From Aliihoeflea aestuarii (GTDB lineage: Bacteria; Pseudomonadota; Alphaproteobacteria; Rhizobiales; Rhizobiaceae), in assembly GCF_024105665.1 (NCBI RefSeq), contig NZ_JAAAMK010000003.1:496001-560000 (forward strand): a stretch of 64,000 nucleotides of DNA, written 5' to 3'. Of the stretch, positions 26,918-36,960 are shown piece after piece. The position numbers were made by a program, and so were the translations under genes. Position 1 is the first letter of the stretch; every line of letters begins with the position of its first letter. A model generated the notes under the pieces. It saw nothing but the letters and a program-made list of their open reading frames with translations, did no database searches and was not told the DNA's origin.

Positions 26918-28294
26918 ATGAAGACCATGAATTTTTCCGCATTCGTCCGCCCGGCGCTGGGGGCGCTGGCGCTGACCGCGTTCGCCGCGCTGCCGGCCGG
27001 CGCGCAGGAAGCCGCCGAAGGTGCCACTGAAGCCGTCGCCGGCGAAGCCAGCCAGCACACGCAGTTCATCCTCAATTCGCTGATCATGCTGATCGGCGGC
27101 ATCCTCGTGTTCTGGATGGCGGCGGGCTTCGCGATGCTCGAAGCCGGCTTCGTGCGCACCAAGAACGTGTCGATGCAACTCCTGAAGAACATCACTATGT
27201 ATTCGGTGGCGTGCTTCGCCTATTACATCATCGGCTACCAGATCATGTATCCGGGTGACGGCTGGATGATCGACGGCGTCCTGGGCGCGATCGGCATCGC
27301 CGTTCTCGAACCCGTCGCGGTCGGCCCCGACGCTGTCGACCTGACCTATGCGACCGTCTCGTCCGACTTCTTCTTCCAGATCATGTTCTGCGCCACCGCC
27401 GCCTCGATCGTCTCGGGCACGGTCGCGGAGCGCATCAAGCTTTGGCCCTTCCTGCTGTTCGTGTTCGTCCTGACCGCGCTGATCTACCCGATCCAGGCTT
27501 CCTGGAAATGGGGTGGCGGTTTCCTCGACCAGATGGGCTTCCTCGACTTCGCGGGCTCGACGGTCGTTCACTCGGTCGGCGGCTGGGCCGCGCTCACCGG
27601 CGCTCTCATCCTCGGCGCGCGCAAGGGCAAGTACAATGCCGACGGCACGGTCAACGTGCTGCCGGGCTCCAACATGCCGCTCGAGGTGCTGGGCATGTTC
27701 ATCCTGTGGATGGGCTGGTACGGCTTCAACGGCGCCTCGCAGCTTGCGATCGGAACCGTTGCCGATATCGCCGATGTCGGCCGCGTGATGGCGAACACGA
27801 ATGCCGGCGCCATCGGCGGCGCACTTGCAGCGGCGATCCTCGCACAGGTGCTCTACAAGAAGGTCGACCTCACCTTCGTCATCAACGGCGCGCTGGCCGG
27901 TCTCGTTTCCGTCACGGCCGAGCCGCTGACGCCGGGCCTCGGCACAGCTTCGCTGATCGGTGCCGTCGGCGGCGTCATCGTCGTGTTCTCGGTGCCGCTC
28001 CTCGACAAGTTCAAGATCGACGACGTCGTGGGCGCGATCCCGGTTCACCTGTTCGCGGGCATCTGGGGAACGCTCGCCGTGGTGTTCACCAACCCGGATG
28101 CTGCCTTGTGGCCGCAGCTCGTCGCGATCTTCGTCGTCGGCGTGTTCGTGATCGTCGCCAGCGCCGTCACCTGGCTGATCGCCAAGGCCGTGTTCGGCCT
28201 GCGTCCGACCGAGGAAGCGGAATATCTCGGCCTCGACAAGGCCGAGGTCGGCGTCGAGGCATATCCGGAATTCCCGGGCGCCACGATCCGCTGA
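26918..28294 (+). CDS. amtB: Ammonium transporter
   Basis: Trimeric inner-membrane ammonium channel of 458 residues. A cleavable signal (LGALALTAFAALPAGAQ) and a short acidic lead precede eleven membrane segments. Family motifs are FWMAAGFAMLEAGFVRTKN near 68, MFCATAASIVSGTVAERIKL near 158, VVHSVGGWAALTGALILG near 215 (pore histidine) and IPVHLFAGIWGTLAVVF near 375 (second pore histidine). It starts 25 bases after glnK in the same operon. A strong terminator follows. Confidence 0.96.
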   Translation: MKTMNFSAFVRPALGALALTAFAALPAGAQEAAEGATEAVAGEASQHTQFILNSLIMLIGGILVFWMAAGFAMLEAGFVRTKNVSMQLLKNITMYSVACFAYYIIGYQIMYPGDGWMIDGVLGAIGIAVLEPVAVGPDAVDLTYATVSSDFFFQIMFCATAASIVSGTVAERIKLWPFLLFVFVLTALIYPIQASWKWGGGFLDQMGFLDFAGSTVVHSVGGWAALTGALILGARKGKYNADGTVNVLPGSNMPLEVLGMFILWMGWYGFNGASQLAIGTVADIADVGRVMANTNAGAIGGALAAAILAQVLYKKVDLTFVINGALAGLVSVTAEPLTPGLGTASLIGAVGGVIVVFSVPLLDKFKIDDVVGAIPVHLFAGIWGTLAVVFTNPDAALWPQLVAIFVVGVFVIVASAVTWLIAKAVFGLRPTEEAEYLGLDKAEVGVEAYPEFPGATIR

Positions 28295-28339
28295 TATACA
28301 CATCCCGTCGCAGTGCCCGGCAGTCGGGCGCTGCACCTT

Positions 28340-28367
28340 GAGGCCCGGTTCTGCCGGGCCTCTTTTT
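28340..28367 (+). terminator. Terminator of glnK-amtB
   Basis: GAGGCCCGG, loop TTCTG, then CCGGGCCTC followed by six T. It lies 46 bases after amtB and closes off the operon from the nucleosidase gene. Confidence 0.9.
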
Positions 28368-28395
28368 TCCTTTCGCCCATCTGCAGGAGTATTCC

Positions 28396-29310
28396 ATGAA
28401 GCCGACCCTCGCCGCCCTGACGCTCGCCGCAGCGCTCGCAGCCCATTCGCCCGCTCTCGCGCAGACGGCCCAGCCGGTCGACGAGGCCGCCCGTATCGCC
28501 GTGATTTCGGCATTCGAGCCGGAGTGGATCGCGCTTCAGGAGATGATCGAGGGCCGCGAGGACCACCTCATCAGCGGCACGACGTTCGTGACCGGCACGA
28601 TGGAGGGCAAGCCGATCCTCCTGTTCCTGTCAGGTGTCTCCATGGTCAATGCAGCCATGACAACGCAGATCGCGCTCGACCGCTTCAACGTCGACCGCAT
28701 CGTGTTTTCCGGTATCGCCGGCGGTGTCGATCCCGACCTTGCCATCGGCGATGTCGTCGTCTCCGAACAGTGGTCGCAATATCTGGAAGCGATCTTCGCC
28801 CGCGAGACGGAAGACGGTTTCGTCATCCCGTCCTTCATGCAGACCGACGTACCGGGCTACGGCATGATCTTCCCGCGCGAAGTGGGCATTGCGCGCGGTG
28901 CGGACGGCATCGAAAAGCGGCTCTGGTTTCCGGTCGACGGGGAGATGCTGGACGTTGCCCGCGCCGTCGCCGCCGAGTTGACGCTGGAAGATTGCGCCGG
29001 CGAAACCTGCCTGACACGGGCGCCGTCGATCGTCGTCGGCGGCAACGGCGTGTCGGGGCAGGCCTTCGTCGACAATGCCGATTTCCGCGAATATGTGTTC
29101 GAAACCTTCGACGCCAAGGTGCTGGACATGGAAAGCGCGGCGGTCGCGCATGTGGCCTATGCCAACGACGTGCCCTTCATCGCCTTCCGCTCGCTTTCCG
29201 ACCTTGCCGGTGGCGGTGAAGGCGAGAACGAGATGGGCACCTTCATGCAGATCGCGTCCGACAATTCGGCCGCAGTCGTCCAGGCATTCATCGCCGCGCT
29301 GCCGCGATAG
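28396..29310 (+). CDS. Exported 5'-methylthioadenosine/S-adenosylhomocysteine nucleosidase-like protein
   Basis: A 304-residue purine nucleoside phosphorylase-type protein resembling MTA/SAH nucleosidase. It has GGVDPDLAIGDVVVSEQW near 115, the purine/ribose glutamate motif LDMESAAVAHVAY near 243, and the catalytic aspartate in FRSLSDLAGGG near 265. Unlike the cytosolic enzyme it begins with a convincing Sec signal (LAALTLAAALAAHSPALAQ), so it should be periplasmic. It is longer than E. coli MTAN because of the signal and an insertion near residues 140-215, including a likely Cys pair (EDCAGETC). It is separated from amtB by a terminator. Family call good; substrate inferred. Confidence 0.85.
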   Translation: MKPTLAALTLAAALAAHSPALAQTAQPVDEAARIAVISAFEPEWIALQEMIEGREDHLISGTTFVTGTMEGKPILLFLSGVSMVNAAMTTQIALDRFNVDRIVFSGIAGGVDPDLAIGDVVVSEQWSQYLEAIFARETEDGFVIPSFMQTDVPGYGMIFPREVGIARGADGIEKRLWFPVDGEMLDVARAVAAELTLEDCAGETCLTRAPSIVVGGNGVSGQAFVDNADFREYVFETFDAKVLDMESAAVAHVAYANDVPFIAFRSLSDLAGGGEGENEMGTFMQIASDNSAAVVQAFIAALPR

Positions 29311-29788
29311 CATCCGCTTGCCGCCCATCTGCCGCGATGCGCGTCAGATGGGCGGCGAATTCGGGGTCCTCGCCGATCAGCAGATCGGGCAGGAGATCAC
29401 GGAAATCGTCGCGTCCGCACCATTCGCGCATCAAATCTTCCCAGCTTTTCCAGTAGCGGCGCTGGCGCGCATTCATGCGTCCGCTGAACGTCAGCACATA
29501 GGTACGCTCGAAGAACGAGACGAGCACCGAATAGATCGCCCGCACGCGCTCGGCCTGCTCGGGGGAAAGGTCCGGCGTGCGCCTGGAACTCAGAAGCCTC
29601 AGATCGGGATGTTCGAGGGCGAGCTTGAGAAAGTCGGTGTAGCCGTCGGCCAAAGTCTGCTGGATTTCCGCTTCCTCGTTCTGCCGTTCCTTGCGCTGCT
29701 CCATCGTGAAGATGAAAATGGCGACCGGCAGGCCGATGACCGTGACGACGTAGCTCAGGAGTTCCCAGGTCTGGATGGATGTCAGCAT
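29288..29788 (-). CDS. Hypothetical single-pass membrane protein
   Basis: A 166-residue protein with one N-terminal membrane segment (WELLSYVVTVIGLPVAIFIFT), then a charged helical soluble part (QRKERQNEEAEIQQTLADGY; RAIYSVLVSFFERTYVLTF; YWKSWEDLMREWCGRDDF). The pattern resembles the widespread DUF4760-like single-pass proteins, but I cannot assign it firmly. Its 3' end overlaps the convergent nucleosidase gene by 23 bases. Coding character is good and no alternative frame looks better. Confidence 0.7.
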   Translation of the reverse strand: MLTSIQTWELLSYVVTVIGLPVAIFIFTMEQRKERQNEEAEIQQTLADGYTDFLKLALEHPDLRLLSSRRTPDLSPEQAERVRAIYSVLVSFFERTYVLTFSGRMNARQRRYWKSWEDLMREWCGRDDFRDLLPDLLIGEDPEFAAHLTRIAADGRQADAIAAARR

Positions 29789-29924
29789 CGTTTCGCGGCT
29801 CGCCTTTGTGGCGCCACGATAGGGTCAGGACATCCCAATTGCCATCGGTATGAATTCGGGTAGGCACGGTCTGCGTCGAAAGTTAGTCTGCATCCCCATT
29901 CGACACGGCAAAAAGGGGAGCGGG

Positions 29925-30026
29925 ATGAGAACGATCGGGCTGATGATCGCCGGCATTCATGACGGGATCCTCTACGATTTGAGTGTCGATGCCACCGGAA
30001 AGAGCCTGGCCGATTGCGGACTGTAA
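29925..30026 (+). CDS. Possible 33-residue leader ORF
   Basis: A short frame with AGGGGAG four bases before its ATG, beginning MRTIGLMIAGIHDGILYDLS. It ends seven bases before the start of the next membrane-protein gene, whose own ribosome site is weak. It may be a coupled leader peptide or chance. No family recognised. Confidence 0.3.
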   Translation: MRTIGLMIAGIHDGILYDLSVDATGKSLADCGL

Positions 30027-30033
30027 ACGCTGG

Positions 30034-30297
30034 ATGACCCGTTTTCCGACGATAAGCCTTGCCATACTGGTTGCATTATTCGTGGCGCTACAGGTCTCCG
30101 GGCATATCTCGCGAACCTATTGTGGTGCGTTCGGCTTTGGCGGGTTCGGATGTTCAGACCCGTTTGTCGGTTGGGGCGATTTCATGTTTGCGACCACTAT
30201 CGGTCTGATGCTCGCCAATGTGGTCCAGGCGATCATTGCAACGGGGTTTCTGGTACGCTGGTATTTTAGACTGAAACGCTCACGCCGAAAAAAATGA
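30034..30297 (+). CDS. Small membrane protein, unknown
   Basis: An 87-residue protein starting MTRFPTISLAILVALFVALQ with two membrane segments (about 5-23 and 50-72), a Gly/Phe/Cys-rich loop between them (YCGAFGFGGFGCSDPF) and a very basic end (FRLKRSRRKK). The basic tail suggests the C-terminus is cytoplasmic. The ORF is open upstream, but the earlier start lacks a site. No family recognised. Base composition is less GC-rich than most neighbours. Confidence 0.55.
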   Translation: MTRFPTISLAILVALFVALQVSGHISRTYCGAFGFGGFGCSDPFVGWGDFMFATTIGLMLANVVQAIIATGFLVRWYFRLKRSRRKK

Positions 30298-30368
30298 TGC
30301 TCTGCAAAGGGTGACCGACTTACTTGCTACTTCACGCGCTACAACCGCAACGTGGTCAGGATGATTAG

Positions 30369-30566
30369 ATGAGACCTTCGACACGCATATTCCTGCTCGC
30401 CGCCTTCCTGATCGTCACGCTGGCAGGTGGCGCGGCCTATCTGGTTTCGGTCGGCAGTTCCGAAGAATTCGTCCGGCGCGTACTGACCGTATTCGGCGGC
30501 GCGATCGGAGCGATTGGAGGCGCGCTCCTGTTTCTCGGTGTGTTCCTTCGCCTGAAGGGGCGTTGA
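30369..30566 (+). CDS. Small membrane protein, unknown
   Basis: A 65-residue protein, MRPSTRIFLLAAFLIVTLAG onward, with two membrane helices joined by a short loop (SVGSSEEFVRRVL) and a glycine-rich second helix (FGGAIGAIGGALLFLGVFL). It ends directly against a convergent tiny membrane gene (no gap). Function unknown. Confidence 0.55.
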   Translation: MRPSTRIFLLAAFLIVTLAGGAAYLVSVGSSEEFVRRVLTVFGGAIGAIGGALLFLGVFLRLKGR

Positions 30567-30728
30567 CTACATCGCCTCTATCCGCTCGATCGCCAGCAGC
30601 CCGAGCAGGATCGACAATAGAACGAGAATGACGATCGATGGCCACCATGGCCACCGTCTCGAATGTGGCCATATCGGTGCCGAGGCGATAGCGAGCGCGC
30701 CGATCAGCGCAATCAGAACGAGAGCCAT
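30567..30728 (-). CDS. 53-residue membrane protein, unknown
   Basis: A short minus-strand frame from an ATG at 30728 to a TAG at 30567-30569. It encodes two strongly hydrophobic helices, MALVLIALIGALAIASAPIW and IVILVLLSILLGLLAI, separated by a Trp/Arg/Pro-rich turn (PHSRRWPWWP). The two-helix pattern in a frame this short is unlikely by chance. It abuts the convergent 65-residue gene. Function unknown. Confidence 0.5.
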   Translation of the reverse strand: MALVLIALIGALAIASAPIWPHSRRWPWWPSIVILVLLSILLGLLAIERIEAM

Positions 30729-30867
30729 TCCGTCAGACTATCCATTCGCAACGTCATGGAAAACAAGGCGCGTCGAAAAAAATGTAGTTAATGGCGTCTT
30801 AACCCGCACCCGTTAGCGTGATGCGAATCTGGCCGGATCATCGGCGCGACGGCATACGGGGTAAGGC

Positions 30868-33438
30868 ATGCGTTCGCAGTCTCATGCGCTCAGCTTGAAT
30901 GAGGGCGATTACGGGTTCACCGGCTTCCTGCGGCGGCAGGTGCGCAAGCTGGCGGGCACGGCGATCCTGATCGTCGTCGCCGCGATCGTAGCGGCGCTGG
31001 CGACGTGGAACGTGGCGGACCCCTCCTTCAGCCATGCGACCGACAATCCCGTCACCAACGCCGCCGGCTATCCGGGCGCGGTCGTTTCCGACATCTTGAT
31101 GCAGTTCTTCGGGCTCGGCTCGGTCGTCGTCCTGGTACCGGCGATCGTATGGGCGATCGGTCTGGTGCTCGGCCGGCGTATCCTCCAGCCGGGCAAGCGT
31201 GCTTTGGCGTGGTTCGGCGCAGCGGCGATCGGCGCGGGTATCATCGGCTGCGTCGGGGCGCCGCCGACATGGCCGCTGCCATCAGGGCTGGGCGGCGTCT
31301 TCGGCGATATCGTGCTGGCGCTTCCGGGCAGGTTCATCGGCGCCTATCCGAGCGGAATGGCGGGCTTCGTCACCGCCGCGCTTTTGTTCCTGCCGGCCGG
31401 CGGGCTGCTCTATGTCGCCTGCAACGCCCTTGGCACGCTGCCTGCGGAGCGCAGGAAGACGGCGCGCAAGGTCGCGGTCCAGGAAGAGGCCGATGAGGAC
31501 GATTACGACGACGATTACGAAGAGGATGGCGAGGGCCGCCGCTTCCTGGCGTTGGGCGCCGTCGCGCATATGTGGCTGTCGGCCCACGCTTTCCTGAAGC
31601 GTCACGGCGCGTTGCCGAACATGTCGCGCCGCCGGCGCGACGACGAATTCGATGCGTTCGACGAACTGGCGACGCGCCCCGCAGGCCGTGTGGAGCCGGG
31701 TTTCGAGGCAATGCGCGGCGCGCCGTCCGTCGAGCCGCCCTTCGATGCCGACGATATCGGATTGAGCGAAGACGATCTCGACCTGGATACGCCGGTGCCG
31801 AGCCCGCAGGAAATCGCGGCACGGCGGGCACAGGCGGCCCCGGCTCGCGCGGCCGCGCCACGCGCCGTTCAGCGCGCCGCGCAGCCGATGGCGCGTCACG
31901 GGAACAGCGGCTTCGAGATGCCGCATATCGAATTCCTGTCCGAACCGAGGGCGCTGGCGCGCGACGCCTCGCTGTCGCAGGACGCGTTGAACCAGAACGC
32001 CCGCATCCTCGAAGGCGTGCTGGAGGATTTCGGCGTCAAGGGCGAGATCATCCAGGTGCGTCCCGGTCCGGTCGTCACGCTTTACGAACTGGAGCCGGCG
32101 CCCGGCATCAAGTCGTCGCGCGTGATCGGCCTTGCCGACGACATCGCCCGCTCGATGAGCGCGATTGCCGCGCGCGTGGCCGTCGTGCCGGGCCGCAATG
32201 CGATCGGCATCGAACTGCCGAACGCCCGGCGCGAGACCGTTTATCTGCGCGAGATGCTAGCCAGCCAGGACTTCGCCACGACGAAAGCGAAGCTGGCGCT
32301 GGCGCTCGGCAAATCGATCAATGGCGACGCCGTTATCGTCGATATCGCCAAGATGCCGCACGTTCTGGTCGCCGGCACGACCGGCTCGGGCAAGTCCGTC
32401 GCCATCAACACGATGATCCTGTCGCTGCTCTACCGGATGACGCCGGACGAATGCCGCCTGATTATGATCGACCCGAAGATGCTGGAACTGTCCGTCTATG
32501 ACGGCATCCCCCACCTTCTGACGCCCGTGGTCACCGATCCGAAAAAGGCGGTCGTCGCGCTCAAATGGACCGTGCGCGAGATGGAGGACCGCTACCGCAA
32601 GATGTCGAAAGTAGGCGTGCGCAATATCGATGGTTTCAACCAGCGCGTCGCGACCGCCGAGAAGAAGGGCGAGCAGATCAGCCGCACGGTTCAGACCGGC
32701 TTCGATCGCGAGACGGGCGAGGCGATCTACGAGACCGAGCATCTCGAACTCGAGCGGATGCCCTATATCGTCGTCATCATCGACGAGATGGCCGACCTGA
32801 TGATGGTCGCCGGCAAGGACATCGAAGGTGCGGTGCAGCGTCTGGCGCAGATGGCGCGCGCGGCGGGCATCCACGTCATCATGGCGACGCAGCGCCCCTC
32901 GGTCGATGTCATCACCGGCACGATCAAGGCGAACTTCCCGACCCGCATGTCCTTCCAGGTCACTTCCAAGATCGACAGCCGCACGATCCTCGGCGAGCAG
33001 GGCGCGGAGCAGCTCCTCGGCATGGGTGACATGCTCTACATGGCCGGCGGCGGGCGCATCCAGCGTGTTCACGGGCCGTTCGTCTCCGACGACGAGGTCG
33101 AGAAGGTCGTCGCGCATCTGAAGCTTCAGGGCGTGCCGGAATATCTCGATTCGATCACCGAGGACGACGGCGAGGACGAAGATGGCGGCGCGTCGGCCAA
33201 GGGCGGTTCGTCGGGCAACAGCAATCTGGACGATTCCGACGATCCCTACGATCAGGCGGTTTCGGTGGTGCTGCGCGACGGCAAGGCGTCCACCTCCTAT
33301 ATCCAGCGCCGGCTCGGCATCGGCTACAACCGCGCCGCCTCCATCATCGAGAAGATGGAGCAGGAGGGCATCGTCGGCCCGGCCAACCACGCCGGCAAGC
33401 GCGAAATTCTCGTGCCGACCGAGGAAGAGACCTATTGA
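30868..33438 (+). CDS. ftsK: DNA translocase FtsK
   Basis: Septal DNA pump that clears chromosome ends and helps XerCD resolve dimers during division. The 856 residues contain four N-terminal membrane segments (about 25-190), an acidic/Pro/Ala linker (about 200-350), the motor with Walker [14 protein letters not shown] near 502 and Walker [14 protein letters not shown] near 633, and a C-terminal gamma winged-helix domain ([20 protein letters not shown] near 795) that reads KOPS-like polar sites. The linker is short compared with E. coli FtsK, as is normal in alphaproteobacteria. It is followed by lolA. Confidence 0.96.
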   Translation: MRSQSHALSLNEGDYGFTGFLRRQVRKLAGTAILIVVAAIVAALATWNVADPSFSHATDNPVTNAAGYPGAVVSDILMQFFGLGSVVVLVPAIVWAIGLVLGRRILQPGKRALAWFGAAAIGAGIIGCVGAPPTWPLPSGLGGVFGDIVLALPGRFIGAYPSGMAGFVTAALLFLPAGGLLYVACNALGTLPAERRKTARKVAVQEEADEDDYDDDYEEDGEGRRFLALGAVAHMWLSAHAFLKRHGALPNMSRRRRDDEFDAFDELATRPAGRVEPGFEAMRGAPSVEPPFDADDIGLSEDDLDLDTPVPSPQEIAARRAQAAPARAAAPRAVQRAAQPMARHGNSGFEMPHIEFLSEPRALARDASLSQDALNQNARILEGVLEDFGVKGEIIQVRPGPVVTLYELEPAPGIKSSRVIGLADDIARSMSAIAARVAVVPGRNAIGIELPNARRETVYLREMLASQDFATTKAKLALALGKSINGDAVIVDIAKMPHVLVAGTTGSGKSVAINTMILSLLYRMTPDECRLIMIDPKMLELSVYDGIPHLLTPVVTDPKKAVVALKWTVREMEDRYRKMSKVGVRNIDGFNQRVATAEKKGEQISRTVQTGFDRETGEAIYETEHLELERMPYIVVIIDEMADLMMVAGKDIEGAVQRLAQMARAAGIHVIMATQRPSVDVITGTIKANFPTRMSFQVTSKIDSRTILGEQGAEQLLGMGDMLYMAGGGRIQRVHGPFVSDDEVEKVVAHLKLQGVPEYLDSITEDDGEDEDGGASAKGGSSGNSNLDDSDDPYDQAVSVVLRDGKASTSYIQRRLGIGYNRAASIIEKMEQEGIVGPANHAGKREILVPTEEETY

Positions 33439-33548
33439 GCCATGCCGCCCGGCATGCTTGCGACAAATTTGCCGCGCCTGCAGCCAAACTAATGCCCCAC
33501 TGACGCGTTACTTACCAGTTGAGGGCAACACATGAATTTGCGAGACCG

Positions 33549-34223
33549 ATGACGATGGAAACACCCACCCTTTCGGGCCTGACCAGGATGCGGCGTGGCT
33601 TTTTCGCCTTGAGCGCGGCGGCGATTGCGGCCGCAACGGCGCTGTCGCCTGCGTTCGTGGCGCCTGCCCATGCACAGGCCGGCGAAGCGCAGCAGATCGC
33701 CGATCATTTCGCCAGCGTGAAGACGATGATGGGCGATTTCGTCCAGTTCGGGCCGAGCGGCGAGCAGACCGGCGGGAAATTCTATATCGAACGTCCCGGC
33801 AAGGTGCGCTTCAACTACGAACAGCCGTCGACCTTCCGCGTCACCTCGGACGGGCAGTCGGTCGTTCTGGAAAATACCCGCATGAACACGGCTGATCTTT
33901 ACTCGCTGTCGTCCACGCCGCTGAAGCTGCTTCTGGACGAGCGTATCGACCTGTCCGGCAACAAGGTGCAGAGCGTCGAGCAGGAAGCGGATGCGACGAC
34001 CATCACGCTTCAGGATCGCTCGGTCTTCGGCAATTCGACCATCACCATGATGTTCGATCCGCAGAACTACGATCTGAAGCAGTGGACCATCACGGATGCG
34101 CAGGGCCGCGACACGACGGTCATGATCTACAATGTCCAGTCGGGCGTGACCTTCGATCCTTCGGTCTTTTCGATCAATTATCAGCGGGTCAACGAGATCG
34201 GTACGCGGCGCGACACCCGCTGA
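33549..34223 (+). CDS. lolA: Outer-membrane lipoprotein carrier LolA-like protein
   Basis: Periplasmic chaperone that ferries lipoproteins to the outer membrane. The 224 residues start with an Arg-rich n-region (LTRMRRGFFALSAAAIAAAT) and a signal ending AHA before QAGEA. The mature part shows the family pattern: ADHFASVKTMMGDFVQF, GGKFYIERPGKVRFNYEQPS near 75, and LKQWTITDAQGRDTTVMIYN near 175. It lies directly after ftsK, a common arrangement. LolB was not seen in the window. Confidence 0.9.
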   Translation: MTMETPTLSGLTRMRRGFFALSAAAIAAATALSPAFVAPAHAQAGEAQQIADHFASVKTMMGDFVQFGPSGEQTGGKFYIERPGKVRFNYEQPSTFRVTSDGQSVVLENTRMNTADLYSLSSTPLKLLLDERIDLSGNKVQSVEQEADATTITLQDRSVFGNSTITMMFDPQNYDLKQWTITDAQGRDTTVMIYNVQSGVTFDPSVFSINYQRVNEIGTRRDTR

Positions 34224-34334
34224 CCTGTGGACGAGCAGCGGTTTTCGCCCAAGCCGTCGTGAAAGACTTGAGTTGACGGGATGCGGCTGGCAGGGTCCGG
34301 CCGCATCCCTTTGTCTTTCCGGTTTCCACCCCCC

Positions 34335-35141
34335 ATGCCTTTTTCCGTCGCCACCTGGAACATCAATTCCGTTCGCCTGCGCATGCCGCTGGTGGAGCAT
34401 TTTCTGACCGCTCACCAGCCGGACGTGCTGTGCCTGCAGGAAACCAAGTGTCCGGACGACATGTTTCCGCTGAAACCGCTCAGAAAGCTCGGCTACGAGC
34501 ATATCGAGATCAGCGGCCAGAAGGGGTATCACGGGGTCGCGACGATCTCGAAAAGGCCGCTAGAAATCGTGGAAAAGCGCGATTTCTGCACCAAGGGCGA
34601 TTGCCGGCATCTGGCGGTCAATGTGTCGGCGGGCGGTAAGCGCATCCTCGTGCACAATTTCTATGTGCCGGCGGGCGGCGACGAGCCGGACCCGGAGATC
34701 AATCCGAAATTCCGCCACAAGCTCGACTTCGTCGCCGAGATGCATCACGTACCGGCGACGAGCGGGGACGATCATGCCTCGATCCTCGTCGGTGATTTGA
34801 ACATCGCGCCGCTCGAAACGGATGTGTGGTCGCACCGGCAATTGCTCAAGGTCGTCAGCCACACGCCGATCGAGACGGAAAGCTTCGAGGCGATGCGCAA
34901 AGCCGGCAACTGGGTGGATTTGATGCGCCAGGCGATCCCGCCTACGGAGAAGCTCTTCACATGGTGGAGCTACCGCTCGAAAGACTGGGCGGCGTCGAAC
35001 CGTGGCCGCAGGCTGGACCATGTCTGGTCGTCGCAGAACCTGTCGCCGCATCTGACCGCGATGGACGTGCTGACGGATGCGCGCGGTTGGGAACGGCCGT
35101 CCGACCATGTGCCGGTGATCGCGCGGTTCGATCTGGATTGA
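34335..35141 (+). CDS. xthA: Exodeoxyribonuclease III
   Basis: AP endonuclease and 3'-exonuclease of base-excision repair; 268 residues. Family motifs: ATWNINSVRLR at the N-terminus, VLCLQETKC near 32 (metal Glu), GYHGVATISK, LVGDLNIAPLETDVW near 152 (Asp and Asn), and the C-terminal GRRLDHVW and SDHVPVIARF with the catalytic Asp-His. The ATG at 34335 gives the usual short N-terminus. It is convergent with purH across a short hairpin repeat. Confidence 0.95.
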   Translation: MPFSVATWNINSVRLRMPLVEHFLTAHQPDVLCLQETKCPDDMFPLKPLRKLGYEHIEISGQKGYHGVATISKRPLEIVEKRDFCTKGDCRHLAVNVSAGGKRILVHNFYVPAGGDEPDPEINPKFRHKLDFVAEMHHVPATSGDDHASILVGDLNIAPLETDVWSHRQLLKVVSHTPIETESFEAMRKAGNWVDLMRQAIPPTEKLFTWWSYRSKDWAASNRGRRLDHVWSSQNLSPHLTAMDVLTDARGWERPSDHVPVIARFDLD

Positions 35142-35170
35142 GGCGGCAGTAGCGCGCTCGTGAGGCAGCA

Positions 35171-35197
35171 GATTCTCGGGACAAGCCCGAGGATGAC
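35171..35197. repeat. Short palindrome between convergent xthA and purH
   Basis: CTCGGG, loop ACAAG, CCCGAG, flanked by ATT and GATGAC. From memory, units of this form (CCTCGGG...CCCGAGGATGAC) are frequent in Hyphomicrobiales. It could serve as a bidirectional terminator-like hairpin here. Confidence 0.6.
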
Positions 35198-35219
35198 GAT
35201 TGTCAGGTTGGTGCCTTGC

Positions 35220-36836
35220 TCAGTGCCGGAAATGGCGCATGCCGGTGAAGACCATGGCGATGCCGTGCTCGTCGGCGGCGGCGATGACGTCGTCGTCGCG
35301 CATGGAGCCGCCGGGCTGGATGACCGCCGTCGCGCCGGCCTCGATGGCCGCGACGAGGCCGTCGGCGAAGGGGAAGAACGCGTCCGAGGCGACGACGGAG
35401 CCTTTCGTCTTCGGCTCGGGCCAGCCGGCTGCTTGCGCGGCGTCCTCGGCCTTGCGGACTGCGATGCGCGAGGAATCGACGCGGCTCATCTGGCCCGCGC
35501 CGATGCCGACCGTCGCGCCGTCGCGGGCATAGACGATCGCGTTCGACTTCACATGCTTGGCGACGCGGAAGGCGAAGCGCAAATCGGCCATTTCGGCGTC
35601 GGTCGGCGCGCGCTTCGTCACCACTTTCAGGTCGAGATCGTCGACGATGCCGTTGTCGCGGCTCTGGACGAGCATGCCGCCGGCAACCGACTTGAAGGCG
35701 AGGCCGCCCGCGCGCGGATCGGGCAGGCCGCCGGTGACGAGCAGGCGCAGATTCTTCTTCGCGGCGACCAGCGCGATGGCCTCGTCCGACGCTTCCGGCG
35801 CGATGATGACCTCGGTGAAGGTCTTCACGATCTCTTCGGCGACCTCGGCGTCCAGAAGACCGTTCAGCGCCACGATGCCGCCGAAGGCCGAGACGGGATC
35901 GCATTCGACCGCCTTGAGATAGGCGTCCCGCAGTGAGGTGCCGGTGCCGACGCCGCAGGGGTTGGCGTGCTTGATGATGGCGACCGCCGAGCCTGCCTGC
36001 GGGTCGAATTCGCCGACCAATTCGAAGGCGGCGTCGGTGTCGTTGATGTTGTTGTAGGAGAGTTGCTTGCCCTGCAATTGCCGCGCGGTCGCGACGCCCG
36101 GTCGCGGGTTGCCGTCGATATAGAAGGCGGCCTTCTGGTGCGGGTTCTCGCCGTAGCGCATCTCGGCGGCGAGGCGTCCGCCGAAGGCGCGCGAGGCGGG
36201 GGCGTCGAGTTGAAGCGTCTCGGCGAACCAGCCGGAGATGGCCGCGTCATAGGCGGCGGTGCGGGCATAGGCCTTGGCGGCAAGTTCCTGGCGGAAGCGA
36301 TAATCCGTCTCGCCTTCATTCGCTTTCAGGGTCTCGACGAGGCGCGGATAGTCGGCCGGGTCGGTGACGATACAGACGTAGGCGTGGTTCTTGGCCGAGG
36401 CGCGGACCATGGCCGGGCCGCCGATGTCGATATTCTCGACCGTCGCGGCATAGTCGCCGCCTGCGCGCCGCACTTCCTCGAAGGGGTAGAGATTGATGAT
36501 CGCGATGTCGATCGGGCCGATGCCGTGGGCCTCCATCGCTTCGCGGTGCTCCGCATCGTCGCGGATGGCGAGCAGGCCGCCATGGACGGACGGATGCAGC
36601 GTCTTGACGCGTCCGTCCATGATCTCCGGGAAGCCGGTGATGTCGGACACGTCCTTGACCTTCAGGCCGGCCTCCGTAATCGCCTTCGACGTGCCGCCGG
36701 TCGAGACGAGTTCGATGCCGAGCGCCGTCAGTTCACGCGCCAGATCTGCGAGGCCCGTCTTGTCGGAGACAGAAAGAAGCGCGCGGGTGGCGCGCACGCG
36801 GTCGGGGGCGGGGATGTTCTTCGACGCGACGGCCAT
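35220..36836 (-). CDS. purH: Bifunctional AICAR formyltransferase / IMP cyclohydrolase
   Basis: Carries out the last two steps of IMP synthesis. The 538-residue protein has an N-terminal MGS/cyclohydrolase domain ([28 protein letters not shown] near 50; NLYPFEEV near 110) and a C-terminal transformylase domain with [11 protein letters not shown] near 275 and the catalytic Lys-His region. The end reads [21 protein letters not shown] use the ATG at 36836, which precedes this N-terminus, instead of an upstream in-frame codon. Upstream lies palindromic repeat family A. Confidence 0.97.
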   Translation of the reverse strand: MAVASKNIPAPDRVRATRALLSVSDKTGLADLARELTALGIELVSTGGTSKAITEAGLKVKDVSDITGFPEIMDGRVKTLHPSVHGGLLAIRDDAEHREAMEAHGIGPIDIAIINLYPFEEVRRAGGDYAATVENIDIGGPAMVRASAKNHAYVCIVTDPADYPRLVETLKANEGETDYRFRQELAAKAYARTAAYDAAISGWFAETLQLDAPASRAFGGRLAAEMRYGENPHQKAAFYIDGNPRPGVATARQLQGKQLSYNNINDTDAAFELVGEFDPQAGSAVAIIKHANPCGVGTGTSLRDAYLKAVECDPVSAFGGIVALNGLLDAEVAEEIVKTFTEVIIAPEASDEAIALVAAKKNLRLLVTGGLPDPRAGGLAFKSVAGGMLVQSRDNGIVDDLDLKVVTKRAPTDAEMADLRFAFRVAKHVKSNAIVYARDGATVGIGAGQMSRVDSSRIAVRKAEDAAQAAGWPEPKTKGSVVASDAFFPFADGLVAAIEAGATAVIQPGGSMRDDDVIAAADEHGIAMVFTGMRHFRH

Positions 36837-36960
36837 GGCGGATGTCCTTGTGAGGCAAGCGGGAGGTGCGCTTCGCCTATCATAGATCGGCGGTGAATCA
36901 ACCGTTGGATGGGCAGCATTGCGCATTGTCGCGGTCCTCTCTGGGCAGCATCGCGCTCCG

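Noticed and set aside
26423-28513. A 696-codon minus-strand frame opposite glnK-amtB
   Set aside because: Composition typical of an antisense GC-rich frame; amtB and glnK are unambiguous.
29883-30065. 60-codon minus-strand frame opposite the small-membrane-protein cluster
   Set aside because: No ribosome site, no hydrophobic or domain pattern; it overlaps more protein-like plus-strand frames.
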